DNA from: Planococcus sp. MSAK28401
GTDB taxonomy: Bacteria > Bacillota > Bacilli > Bacillales_A > Planococcaceae
Assembly (NCBI RefSeq): GCF_018283455.1
Contig: NZ_JAAMTH010000001.1
Span: 2,399,501 to 2,463,500, forward strand
Length of the DNA stretch: 64,000 bases
Direction of reading: 5' to 3'
Of the stretch, positions 55,233 to 63,937 are shown piece after piece. Position 1 is the first letter of the stretch, and every line of letters begins with the position of its first letter. The notes below the pieces were generated by a model. It ran no database searches and had not been told where the DNA came from. It worked only from the letters and a program-made list of their open reading frames with translations. Made by a program: the position numbers and the translations under genes.

Positions 55233-56315
55233 TCAGGCCCCTCGCACCGCTGGGGCAGGTGCAATCGGGCTGCCGATTTGTTCCAATAATTCCGCCGCAT
55301 AATGGGTAGCGTTATTCTTTTTCACCGAGAATACTTTCTCGCTGCCCCGGATCAATTTCGTCAAGATTTCACGTTCATTGGCAAGTGCTTGGTCGATACT
55401 CAGTTCGGGATTGAAAAATTCATAGGCCGTGAGAAGCGGCGAGCGGAGATAGTTAAAAATATAGCGATTTAAGTTCATTATTTTTTGCAAAGACTCTATT
55501 TCAGCCGTTTCTCTAACTAGATTGTCTCCTCTCTCAAGAATGGCGATATGCGTGACTTTATTTATTCCAGAAAGATGAATATGGCTGAGATATTCAGCCA
55601 TCTCTTTTTGATGTGCGCCTCTATTATTGAAATAGCTGCCGATCGATGACAGTCTATTGATTACATGCGAAGATTTGGACTTCCCGGTAAGGTCCTTTGC
55701 AGAATAATCTCTGAAACTATTGGTCCACGGGACAGAATGGATCGCATTTCCGTCTGTGATAGCCATATCTTCCGCAATAAATTCTGCGCCATACTGCATA
55801 CATGCGGTCATGCAACTAAGGGTTTTTCCCGTATTGGAAGGCGCAAAAACTGTCACTGTAGAATTATCTTTTTTGAACGCAGAACAATGGATGGGCGCGT
55901 ACCCTTTTTTCAATAGCAATAAAGTGGCCAAATCAGTCATAATATAAGGTATGGAGTGAAGGTTCATGATCCGGTGAATGATAAGTTTATAATAAGCGTG
56001 GTTAACGGTGATTTTCGGCTCGTCCGTTAAAAATCCTTCTGCCCGAATACGCATGCTGCCTATCCCTGCATAATTGCGTGTGTAATAGATTTTATCCGCG
56101 CCAGGCATGCCGCTGAAATAATGATATTTCCCCATCCCTTCGTGTTCGGCATCATCATTGAATTCCTTCAGCTCGACCTGCATGCGGACCACGCAGCGTT
56201 CGTATTGTTCCATGGTGCCTTCGGGGATATTATGCCCGTAAGACCATCCGAATTTTTTGATGTTTGTTTTGACTCCAAGGACCCCTGGAGATGCAATATA
56301 ATAATGTGTTTTCAA
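55233..56315 (-). CDS. HPr kinase-like P-loop protein in the EPS operon
   Basis: A 360-residue soluble protein. A P-loop VFAPSNTGKTLSCMT lies near residue 160, preceded by KKGYAPIHCSAF and followed by FIAEDMAITDG, the pattern of HPr kinase/PEP carboxykinase-type P-loop proteins (GxSGxGKS is replaced by APSNTGKT). The first 120 residues are not recognised. Similar proteins occur in EPS and peptide-modification clusters; their substrates are unknown. It starts with TTG 56315 behind AAAGGGGAG and lies between two paralogous GT4 genes, 16 and 46 bases away. Confidence 0.65.
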   Translation of the reverse strand: MKTHYYIASPGVLGVKTNIKKFGWSYGHNIPEGTMEQYERCVVRMQVELKEFNDDAEHEGMGKYHYFSGMPGADKIYYTRNYAGIGSMRIRAEGFLTDEPKITVNHAYYKLIIHRIMNLHSIPYIMTDLATLLLLKKGYAPIHCSAFKKDNSTVTVFAPSNTGKTLSCMTACMQYGAEFIAEDMAITDGNAIHSVPWTNSFRDYSAKDLTGKSKSSHVINRLSSIGSYFNNRGAHQKEMAEYLSHIHLSGINKVTHIAILERGDNLVRETAEIESLQKIMNLNRYIFNYLRSPLLTAYEFFNPELSIDQALANEREILTKLIRGSEKVFSVKKNNATHYAAELLEQIGSPIAPAPAVRGA

Positions 56316-56361
56316 ATGAAACTCCCCTTTGTTTGTGATTTCCCCCGCATGGCCGGATCCC

Positions 56362-57540
56362 CTAGTTTAATTCGCCTGCTGGCACCAGTGATTCGCCGAG
56401 GCAGGTTTTATAAAAACTGTCCAGTTCTTTCCATAGCATCTCGTTGCTGAAATTGGCACTCGCCCATTCACGCCCGGCTTCCCCAAACCGAATGCGCAAA
56501 CTGTCAGAGGCGATCAGCCTATCGATCGTTTCCGTGATTTCCTGCAAGTTTTCAGGATCTACCAGCAAACCGGTCTTTTCATCGATTATCGTATTTCGCG
56601 CACCCGTGACATCGGAGGCGACGACCGGTAGCCCGCACAAGGCTGCTTCAATGGACACATTGCCAAAACCTTCACGTTTCGTCAGGAAGACGAAAATGTC
56701 CATTAAATGGTAGTACGCTACCGGATCAGCAACAAACCCTGTTTTAATGATTTTTGGATTGCTCTCGATTTCCTGCTTTACGCTTTCTTCCACCGGATCG
56801 TCGTCTTCGTAATCGCCAACAATCAGCAAGCGCAGCTTTCCGTTTTTTTGGCTAAGCAGTTTAAAAGTCGCGACCAGTTCATTGACTCCCTTGTCTTTGG
56901 TCAACCTACCGACAAACCCAAGAACGATATCGTCTTTGCTGAATTTATAAAGATCACGCAGTTTAATTGCGGCTGCCTCAATTTCAGGGCTAGATTGGAA
57001 TTTCGCTACATCAAATCCGTCGCCGCTGCCTTTGCCGAGGACGGTGATTTTTTCTTCAGCGACGATGCCGAATTCAATCGCCCGCTCCTTCAAACTGTCG
57101 GATACCGCCAAACAATGGGTTGCGGAAGAAGCGGCGATTTTTTCCATATTCAATAACAAATTGCGCTTCCACCCTACTGTTGTCTCCATTCTCAACCCCC
57201 GCATCGTGTAAACCCTGACAGGCACATGGCAAATACGCGCCGCCACGGTTACAATGAGCCCCGCTTTCGGCGTGCTGGCATTGACGACTTGCGGCCGCTC
57301 CCGGCGAAATAATGCAATGCAGCGGGCAAGCGATTGCAGATCATGGAGCGGCGAGATGCCCCTATCCATCGGCAATTCAAGCATTTCCACTTGTTCGCTT
57401 GATTGAAACTCTTCGAATCCGGGACCTTTGGAACTCAGTGCTTTCGGTTCGAATCCACGGCCTTTCAAATAGCGCAATTGGCCATCCATAAAGCTCAAAC
57501 TTTCTGAAATGGTTACGGCGTGAATCACTTTCGTCGTCAT
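56362..57540 (-). CDS. GT4 glycosyltransferase (EpsD/EpsF-like), copy 2
   Basis: A 392-residue GT-B glycosyltransferase and a paralogue of the enzyme at 54038-55216, identical in length. Shared motifs are the start KVIHAVTISESLSFMDGQL, QVVNASTPKAGLIVTVAA, VRVYTMRGLRMETT, GFVGRLTKDKGVNELV and TKREGFGNVSIEAALCG. It probably adds a different sugar of the EPS repeat unit. ATG 57540 has GCGGAGG upstream. It follows the initiating sugar transferase gene by 15 bases. Confidence 0.86.
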   Translation of the reverse strand: MTTKVIHAVTISESLSFMDGQLRYLKGRGFEPKALSSKGPGFEEFQSSEQVEMLELPMDRGISPLHDLQSLARCIALFRRERPQVVNASTPKAGLIVTVAARICHVPVRVYTMRGLRMETTVGWKRNLLLNMEKIAASSATHCLAVSDSLKERAIEFGIVAEEKITVLGKGSGDGFDVAKFQSSPEIEAAAIKLRDLYKFSKDDIVLGFVGRLTKDKGVNELVATFKLLSQKNGKLRLLIVGDYEDDDPVEESVKQEIESNPKIIKTGFVADPVAYYHLMDIFVFLTKREGFGNVSIEAALCGLPVVASDVTGARNTIIDEKTGLLVDPENLQEITETIDRLIASDSLRIRFGEAGREWASANFSNEMLWKELDSFYKTCLGESLVPAGELN

Positions 57541-57555
57541 GGCACTAACCTCCGC

Positions 57556-58176
57556 TCAGTTTTTTCCGTAGATTTCCTCGGTCCGAAACACCTTGACCAC
57601 CGTCTGCATTAAGATATACAAATCGAGCCGCAAGCTTTTGCGATTGATGTAGTCGATATCGATATCAATTTTTTCATCCCAACTTAAACTATTGCGGCCG
57701 CTGACTTGCGCGAGGCCCGTGACACCTGGTTTCACCGTCAGCCGCTGCTTCTGGTAGTCGTTATAATTATCGGTCTGGTCGGTGACGGTCGGGCGTGGGC
57801 CAATGAATGACATATCGCCTTTAACGATGTTGATCAGCTGGGGCAATTCATCGATGCTAGTTTTCCGGAGAATATTGCCGACCTTGGTAATGCTTGGGTC
57901 GCCGTCAAACGGCGTGCTGTGGTCATGCTTGTTATCTCGCCCATGCTCCATCGTCCGGAATTTGTAGATAGTGAAATGGCGCCCATAAAGCCCGCCTCGC
58001 TGCTGGGTAAACATGGCCGGCCCTTTAGACTCGAGGCGAATCAATATGGCGACTGCCAGCAATAATGGCGATAAGCCCAATAACATCAAAGCGGCGGTTA
58101 CAGCTTCAATAAATCTCACCACCGCATCCCATCGCTTCGGCTGCTTTTTTTCTTCACTGAAGTCTCCAATTATCAT
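57556..58176 (-). CDS. Undecaprenyl-phosphate sugar-1-phosphate transferase (EpsL-like)
   Basis: A 206-residue membrane enzyme that starts the EPS repeat by placing a sugar phosphate on undecaprenyl phosphate. One membrane hairpin (about 25-47) is followed by the catalytic motifs TIYKFRTME, SIDELPQLINIVKGDMS, FIGPRPT and GVTGLAQVSGRN of the bacterial sugar transferase family. If it uses the EpsC/EpsN product, it would link the two EPS blocks functionally. ATG 58176 has GAGGAGGGG seven bases upstream; the frame extends to 58203 but overlaps the preceding gene. Confidence 0.92.
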   Translation of the reverse strand: MIIGDFSEEKKQPKRWDAVVRFIEAVTAALMLLGLSPLLLAVAILIRLESKGPAMFTQQRGGLYGRHFTIYKFRTMEHGRDNKHDHSTPFDGDPSITKVGNILRKTSIDELPQLINIVKGDMSFIGPRPTVTDQTDNYNDYQKQRLTVKPGVTGLAQVSGRNSLSWDEKIDIDIDYINRKSLRLDLYILMQTVVKVFRTEEIYGKN

Positions 58177-58190
58177 GGGCTGACCCCTCC

Positions 58191-59372
58191 TCACATTCTC
58201 CATAATGTCACCTTCTCCGGCTTCTCATCCCGTTCGAGTGTACTTTTGACATCAAAGACATAACCTTCATTGCCTTCAAGCAAGGGCTCGAATAACTTCC
58301 ACCCTGCTCTCCGGTAAACTTCGTGCGGCACCGCGAGTATGACCGAAACCGCCGGAAGCAGTTCCGCATGCCGCGTCAAGAAAATGCCTCCCGTACATTC
58401 TGCCTCCGCTTGTTCAAGTTGGGCATCCGCAACCTGGACATCCACGCCGTATTCCTGAAGCTCTGAGACGAGTTCCAGCACTCCGGCTTCCGGCGCGCTA
58501 TTTGTTTCGTCTTGTTTCGCGATGCCTAGCACCGTAATGCGTGCTTCATGGATGACGACTTCGTTTTGAATCAACTTCTTAATGATCCGCTGCGCTACTT
58601 GCCGCCCTTTCTGCTCGCCCTTGCACCAGATATGGCCCATCCCATATCTCAGCACAGATCGGTCACCGAGGAGATCAGGTTCAAATTTGATAAATTCCCG
58701 CTTCGTATTGGCTGTTTCCAACACATCATGCGTGTCGATTCCCTGCTGGTTCAAGCTCATTGCCACTTCATTCATCAATGCGATATTCACTTCTCTCTGG
58801 GCGATTTCAAGCAATTGTGCAGCTTCAGCGACACGGATTGACTTTGCTTTGTAAATGCCCCCATCATGGATCGGGGTGAATAGATCGGCAAGATAATCGA
58901 TGACTGGGCCGCTTTGGCCAGCGATTACTTTGCGACTTTTCCCCTGCTTGCGTTGTGCTTCACTGCTTTGCCACCTAGAAGGCGCAAACCCAACGAAGAA
59001 TTCCTTCCCGGCGATAAAACCGGAATGCTGCTCGAGCAGGGGGATACAGATTTCTTCTGTGGTGCCCGGATAAACCGGTGCTTCGAAAATGAGCACCGAT
59101 CCTTTTTTCATATGCATTCCGACAATTCGGCACAAGTCCGAAAGCGCGTCCAATTTATACGCTGGACGCTTCGAACCAGTCATCAGGAGGATGCCGGCGT
59201 CTGCCAGTTCACTAGCTTGATCGGTAAAAACAATGCCATTTTCGTCAAATTCCGCTTTTTTGGAACGATCCGGATCGAATACGATGACTGGATAAACGGT
59301 GCCGAATGCTTTGGCTGCCAACAAACTTGTTTCGCCGGCCCCGATTATCGCGATTTTCAAGTTTTCCATCAT
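58191..59372 (-). CDS. Nucleotide-sugar dehydrogenase homologue lacking its active site
   Basis: A 393-residue protein of the UDP-sugar 6-dehydrogenase family (WbpA/TviB branch). The fold is kept: Rossmann start IAIIGAGETSLLA, EAPVYPGTTEEICIPLLE and VAEAAQLLEIAQREVNIALM. The catalytic residues are not: in the KxxEN position it has Gln186 and Ile190, and the GGHCIxVDPYYL active-site loop is replaced by GDRSVLRY (236-243) or GMGHIWCKG (244-252), so the nucleophilic Cys and the Asp are lost. SPER is APSR. It is probably a non-catalytic family member or a very unusual enzyme. ATG 59372 overlaps the upstream stop (ATGA). Confidence 0.75.
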   Translation of the reverse strand: MMENLKIAIIGAGETSLLAAKAFGTVYPVIVFDPDRSKKAEFDENGIVFTDQASELADAGILLMTGSKRPAYKLDALSDLCRIVGMHMKKGSVLIFEAPVYPGTTEEICIPLLEQHSGFIAGKEFFVGFAPSRWQSSEAQRKQGKSRKVIAGQSGPVIDYLADLFTPIHDGGIYKAKSIRVAEAAQLLEIAQREVNIALMNEVAMSLNQQGIDTHDVLETANTKREFIKFEPDLLGDRSVLRYGMGHIWCKGEQKGRQVAQRIIKKLIQNEVVIHEARITVLGIAKQDETNSAPEAGVLELVSELQEYGVDVQVADAQLEQAEAECTGGIFLTRHAELLPAVSVILAVPHEVYRRAGWKLFEPLLEGNEGYVFDVKSTLERDEKPEKVTLWRM

Positions 59373-60652
59373 GAGCCCACCTTCTCCCCCTTCTTGCCTG
59401 GCCATTTCATTTTGGTGAATTCCACCAATTGCTTGCTATTCGCTGCGGCGTAAGACAGTAATAATAGCGGGATGATCTTATTGCGGTGGCGCATCGCCGT
59501 ACCGGCACTTTGCGTCCCGTATGAGTAGATGAAAACGGTCATCCCGATTACTAGCAAGATGAATATTTTTGTCCGGACCGGCATTTCGCTCCGATAGAGC
59601 CCGTACAATGTCGCACCGATCAGGAATAAGTAAACGCTCGAATCAAACAGGAAACTGATCATATCTGCACCTCCCCGCCAATCGAGCGGAAGTGGGGAAA
59701 ACAGGAAGTAGAACATTTTAAGCGGCGCGACGAGCAGTGCTGCTATACCGGACAAACCACTGAAGCTTGCCAAATAAACCGAACCGCCCTCAGCGAAAAT
59801 TTCATAATCGACCGTCCCGCCTTCTTCCGTAACGAATTTACTTAAGAAGACGTCGGCATTTTGAAAAACGATAAACAAGATCCCTCCGACAAATAACAGA
59901 TAGATAAGCGGCGTGGATATTTTCCTGCCCATCTTCGCGCGCTCCAGCCAGACGAATGATGCGATATAGACGAGAAGCAATCCGATCATGCCGGTATGGA
60001 ACATCATTGCCAGAATCGACAACACCACTGCCCAGCCGAATTGCAGGAACGACCTCTCGCCGATCCAGCGCAGGAAATAATAAAGCGAAACGGTCGTGAA
60101 GAAAATGATCAGCGCTTCCCGGAGCAGGATGCTCGACATGAAAATGCTGTTCGGCATCAGCGTGAAGATGAGCAAGGCGATAAAGCTTAATTTCTTCTCG
60201 ATTTGCAGATAGTTCAATGATTTGAAAAGGAATACGGCCGAGAATACCCAACAAGCGATGTTGAGGAATTGCGAGTAAGCCCGCTGATCTCCAATCATGT
60301 AGTAGAGGCCTGATAAAAATGGCACATAAACCGTATGGGTCTGGTCGAGCGGGTATTGCCCATTCGCCACCAAAACCGATACTTCATGGAAATACTCCGT
60401 ATCCGTTCCACTCGAGAAAATCCCGATCGACGGAACATACAAATCGATAAATAAAACGGCTACCCGCACCGCGAACCCGGCAAATATGATGAACAGCCAT
60501 TCATTCTTCAAATTGCGGTATAGATATAAGGAAATGGCAATGATCCCGGTAAAGACAAGGAGCATTGCATATCCATCACCTGGCGGAAGAAAATCTTTGA
60601 TCAAAAATGTTGCGAGAATCTGTATGGCAAAAAATCCTAGTACATAAATCAT
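59369..60652 (-). CDS. EPS polymerase-like multi-pass membrane protein
   Basis: A 427-residue membrane protein with about ten to twelve hydrophobic segments, in the place where EPS operons encode a Wzy/EpsG-type polymerase. Supporting features are charged loops with an arginine (SSILLREALIIFF) and the late motif SAGTAMRHRNKIIPLLLL, an RHR motif often seen in such polymerases. A GT39-like mannosyltransferase is the alternative. ATG 60652 follows GGGGGGAGG. It lies between the flippase gene (18 bases) and the dehydrogenase-like gene (4-base overlap). Confidence 0.65.
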   Translation of the reverse strand: MIYVLGFFAIQILATFLIKDFLPPGDGYAMLLVFTGIIAISLYLYRNLKNEWLFIIFAGFAVRVAVLFIDLYVPSIGIFSSGTDTEYFHEVSVLVANGQYPLDQTHTVYVPFLSGLYYMIGDQRAYSQFLNIACWVFSAVFLFKSLNYLQIEKKLSFIALLIFTLMPNSIFMSSILLREALIIFFTTVSLYYFLRWIGERSFLQFGWAVVLSILAMMFHTGMIGLLLVYIASFVWLERAKMGRKISTPLIYLLFVGGILFIVFQNADVFLSKFVTEEGGTVDYEIFAEGGSVYLASFSGLSGIAALLVAPLKMFYFLFSPLPLDWRGGADMISFLFDSSVYLFLIGATLYGLYRSEMPVRTKIFILLVIGMTVFIYSYGTQSAGTAMRHRNKIIPLLLLSYAAANSKQLVEFTKMKWPGKKGEKVGS

Positions 60653-60670
60653 GAACCTCCCCCCTTTCTT

Positions 60671-62185
60671 TCAACGTCTGGCCAATGCCATCAACCGGGC
60701 TTTGTAATACGCCATATCGCTTAATTGCAGCATCCACAGCATACTGGCATACACCAATACGCCCGTTAAGACGCCGATGGATAATGCCGGTATATCGCCC
60801 ATCGCCAGCAAGGAAAACGTAAAGGCCGTTTTGGCCGAAATGCCCATGACGATTGCAGCCAGAATGCCTTTCACCAAATCGGCCATCAGCTTCCTGCTGT
60901 TGAGCGAACCGATTTTCCGGACGAGAGATGCATATAGAAGGACCGTACTGACGATTGCCGCAATACTGGTCGCAAGCGCCAGGCCGTTCAGCCCCATGAC
61001 ACGCGATAACACCAAGTTCAATGCGACGTTCAAAAACATGGCGCCGAATGCGTTGATCATGGGCGTTCGCGAATCTTCCAATGAATAAAATACTTTCGCC
61101 AGTACTTCCCGCAAGCCAAACCCCAGCAGGCCAAGCGCGTAAAAGAACATCAAACCAGCAGTCATCTCAATTTCGAACTCATCGAACTCTCCTCTGCCAA
61201 ACATCAACTCTGTAATCTGCCTAGAAAAAACCATCATCCCGACCGCCGCTGGAATAACGATGACCGATACTGTCGTAACAACCTTTCCTACCACGTTCTT
61301 AAGTTCCCCTATCTCTTTTCTTGCAGCTAATTTTGAAATTTTTGGAAACATGACTTTAACTATGGCTAGCACAAATATCGCTTGGACAAAAAAGACCAGC
61401 CTATGTGCATAAGTTAAGGCAGAGATTCCACCCTCTGTAATCTGTGAAGCGATTGTCCTGTCCACCAAAACATTTATTTGATCAGCTGATACCCCGATGA
61501 TTACCGGAATGGCAAGAACCATCATGTTTTTCAAATCCCGATCTTTAAAGTCGAGTATCCATCGGTGCCGGTAACCACTTTTCTTAATAGCGGGAACCAT
61601 GCTTAAAAATTGGACAACAACCGCAACTACAGTCCCTATTGCCAGTACATACAGCCCAAGCCAGGAGCTGATTGCAATGGTGGCAATCAATACGATATTC
61701 AGGGGTAATCCGCTTAATTCTGTTGTAAGAAAACGATTTTTCACTTCCAAGTAGCTTGTGAAAATAAAAATTAATGCGGTGAAATATAACGTGACTGAAA
61801 TAATGCGGGTAAATATTACGGCTATGCGCAAAGTTTCACCTTCAAAACCAAATGCAAACAATTTCACGATTGGCGTAGTGAAGCACATAATCAGGAATAC
61901 CAAGATGGTTGTTAGCAACATCACTGCATTGGTAACATTTACAGTGAATTTTTCTGCCGGCTCACTGCCACGCTCCTTAAAAATTTTCGTGTAAACAGGA
62001 ATATAACTGGCCGCAATGCCCATGCCGATGAATGCGAAGATGACAGTGGAGATATTGGTGGAAATTAAATAAGCATCTGTAAGGCCATTGGCTCCGTAAA
62101 AATAGGCAAGGAATATATCGCGTGAAAATCCCATAACCTTCGTTACAACAACTATGAACATGATGGAGATAACGGTTTTTTCCAT
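60671..62185 (-). CDS. MurJ/MviN-family lipid-linked oligosaccharide flippase
   Basis: A 504-residue membrane protein with about fourteen hydrophobic segments of the MOP superfamily, closest to MurJ: VTKVMGFSRDIFLAYFYGA near the N terminus, IGMGIAASYIPVYTKIF, and REVLAKVFYSLEDSRTPM. In this setting it probably flips the undecaprenyl-linked EPS repeat, not lipid II. ATG 62185 has GAGG eight bases upstream; an ATG at 62209 has no ribosome binding site. It is the first gene of the second EPS operon, after a 140-base leader. Confidence 0.87.
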   Translation of the reverse strand: MEKTVISIMFIVVVTKVMGFSRDIFLAYFYGANGLTDAYLISTNISTVIFAFIGMGIAASYIPVYTKIFKERGSEPAEKFTVNVTNAVMLLTTILVFLIMCFTTPIVKLFAFGFEGETLRIAVIFTRIISVTLYFTALIFIFTSYLEVKNRFLTTELSGLPLNIVLIATIAISSWLGLYVLAIGTVVAVVVQFLSMVPAIKKSGYRHRWILDFKDRDLKNMMVLAIPVIIGVSADQINVLVDRTIASQITEGGISALTYAHRLVFFVQAIFVLAIVKVMFPKISKLAARKEIGELKNVVGKVVTTVSVIVIPAAVGMMVFSRQITELMFGRGEFDEFEIEMTAGLMFFYALGLLGFGLREVLAKVFYSLEDSRTPMINAFGAMFLNVALNLVLSRVMGLNGLALATSIAAIVSTVLLYASLVRKIGSLNSRKLMADLVKGILAAIVMGISAKTAFTFSLLAMGDIPALSIGVLTGVLVYASMLWMLQLSDMAYYKARLMALARR

Positions 62186-62323
62186 AGTTTCAACCTCTTT
62201 TGCGTTCATTCTGGAAGCAAGGATCCCCTCCCGAAACTCTGATGCAGTTGATCATGGTCCTGCGATCTATTTGCTGCGGCTTTCCTCCTTACATCTGGCA
62301 CAGACCGAATCTTGTTGTTGTTA

Positions 62324-62356
62324 ATCCTAGTCGGCAGAGGTTAAAAGAGGGTTAAA
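62324..62356 (-). promoter_or_regulatory. Promoter of the second EPS operon with OmpR-type direct repeats
   Basis: On the minus strand TTTAAC (62351-62356), five bases CCTCT, TTTAAC (62340-62345), ten bases, then TAGGAT (62324-62329). Order and spacing are identical to 10298-10330 before the first EPS operon. The 360-base gap between the FemAB-like and MurJ-like genes holds nothing else recognised, except an orphan AAGGAGG (near 62286) without a nearby start codon. Confidence 0.55.
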
Positions 62357-62521
62357 CTGTTTACGCCTTATAAAAAAACTTTGTGCGGCACGTCCAGGCA
62401 ACTTCATCGTGTAGCCAGCGGCAGAGGCTCAGCACACAAGCTTCATCAAGAAAAAACGGATAACTCCTCATGTCCGGCTGCACGTTTCATGTGAATTTTC
62501 TCCATCACTATCGAAGCAATT

Positions 62522-62547
62522 AAAAACACCCGCCAAAACGCGGCGGG
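62522..62547 (-). terminator. Rho-independent terminator of the FemAB-like gene
   Basis: CCCGCC and GGCGGG (62529-62547) form a GC stem with a 7-base loop; the minus strand then reads TG and T5. It separates the FemAB-like genes from the MurJ-led operon. Confidence 0.85.
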
Positions 62548-62569
62548 CGCTTGCTGACTTTTTTCAATT

Positions 62570-63577
62570 TCATACACTGCTCAATTGCTTGCAGGCATTT
62601 GCACGGTAAGCCGGGAAAAAAGAATCTTCCGGATTGGCTCCCGACTTCTTGCACAGCTCTTCGTAAATTTTATCGTTCCATATTTTTTGCCCGGTATAGA
62701 AGCGATAGCCTGTATGCTGGCCGAACTTCTTCTTGAACTTGTACAAGGGATCTTCCTCGTCATTCGTACGCCCGCCACCTGCATGGATCAATTTGACACC
62801 ATTTTCTTTTCCCCACCGCACGGCACCATATTGCAAGACATAAATCGGCGACAATTGATGGAATTTCTGGATAGTGCCCGATAAATGCGTATGCATAATG
62901 CCGTCATACAAAAAGTGCAGCTCTGCGGCGATCACTTGCCCTTCATAAATGGCTTCTGCCAAAATAATTTTGTCCGCGAATTTCAGCAGGCAGCTATCGA
63001 AATAAGTATCATCAAAGAAATAATAGGAATCGGCATGAACCCGGCTCATCGTTTCATGATAGATTTCCTTGAAACGGCGAAGGTTGCTAGGTGCTACGGT
63101 GATACGGGACGTGACACCTGCGTTCAGGGAACGGCGCAAGGTTTTTCTGGCGGATTTTGAAAACTCTGCTGAAACCGGATCATCGAATCCTTCAAGTGTC
63201 GTGCCCACGGTTTCACGCTGGTACTGGATGTCGTAGCAATTCGAGAAGTCGCGGGCATTGTCGAAGATTGGATGGAAGCGGATAAATTCGCTGACGATGC
63301 GTTGGCTTTTGCAGTATTCTCGGAATGCTTGTTCAAAAGCAGCAACCAAATCGGATTGGCATCCTGCAGCACAGTTCATGATCCGCGGCCCTCCGTAGCC
63401 GTATGGGGTAATGGCATCGAACCATTTCTCGCCATGAATCAGCATTGGGATTTCACGTTTGATAAACAGATGCCTAATTTCACCGTGTACGCTCCGGAAC
63501 AAGAATTCTTGGCATACACCGTGCTCCATCTTTTCGTAAAGCTTGCCGTACGCTTTTTCAAAAAATAGGTCATTCAA
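62570..63577 (-). CDS. FemAB/GNAT-like (Acetyltransf_6) protein
   Basis: A 335-residue cytosolic protein of the FemAB-related acyl/aminoacyl-transferase group: ITPYGYGGPRIM, SARKTLRRSLNAGVTSRI, EIYHETMSRVHADSYYFF, ILAEAIYEGQVIAAELHF, MHTHLSGTI and GVKLIHAGGGRTNDEEDPLYKFKKKFG. Relatives are found in EPS and capsule clusters and may add amino-acid or acyl groups to precursors. A TTG at 63577 is nine bases after AAAGGAA; GTG at 63586 directly abuts that site. A similar protein is encoded just upstream at the window edge, so this is a tandem pair. Confidence 0.75.
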   Translation of the reverse strand: MNDLFFEKAYGKLYEKMEHGVCQEFLFRSVHGEIRHLFIKREIPMLIHGEKWFDAITPYGYGGPRIMNCAAGCQSDLVAAFEQAFREYCKSQRIVSEFIRFHPIFDNARDFSNCYDIQYQRETVGTTLEGFDDPVSAEFSKSARKTLRRSLNAGVTSRITVAPSNLRRFKEIYHETMSRVHADSYYFFDDTYFDSCLLKFADKIILAEAIYEGQVIAAELHFLYDGIMHTHLSGTIQKFHQLSPIYVLQYGAVRWGKENGVKLIHAGGGRTNDEEDPLYKFKKKFGQHTGYRFYTGQKIWNDKIYEELCKKSGANPEDSFFPAYRANACKQLSSV

Positions 63578-63937
63578 TGGATACACTTCCTTTCATCATG
63601 CGCCGCTTGGAGGCGGCTCGTTTTCACAGGCTTTTTGCTACGGGAAGCAGAAGCTTTGATTCCGAATGGCTACTTGAACCAGAACAAGTTATCTTCCTTG
63701 GCGTTGGCTGCGCCTTAGTGGCGGTCAGCATTCTCTTTCTCCTAGTTGACCGTTAAAGGCCGTAATCGTTTAAGCCCCTTGATGTATACATCCAGCCTGC
63801 AAAATATTTCCAGCACTTAGCGACAAATTGTTCTTCGTTATATCATTCGGGGCATCAGCCGTGTTCCGCCACTTCATGTAATCCACTAGAATTTTTCCAA
63901 ATACAAATCTTTCATCCGCTAATTCTTTGCTTTCTCG
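63578..63937. other. Intergenic region between FemAB-like genes
   Basis: About 350 bases without a supported gene. A 59-codon plus-strand frame (63577-63756) ends in a hydrophobic stretch VIFLGVGCALVAVSILFLLV, but has only a weak ribosome binding site and overlaps the start of the FemAB-like gene. No terminator or clear promoter was identified. Confidence 0.4.

Noticed and set aside
63577..63756. A 59-codon plus-strand frame with a C-terminal hydrophobic segment
   Set aside because: The ribosome binding site is weak, the frame overlaps the start of the FemAB-like gene, and no homologue is recognised; kept only as a note in the intergenic entry.
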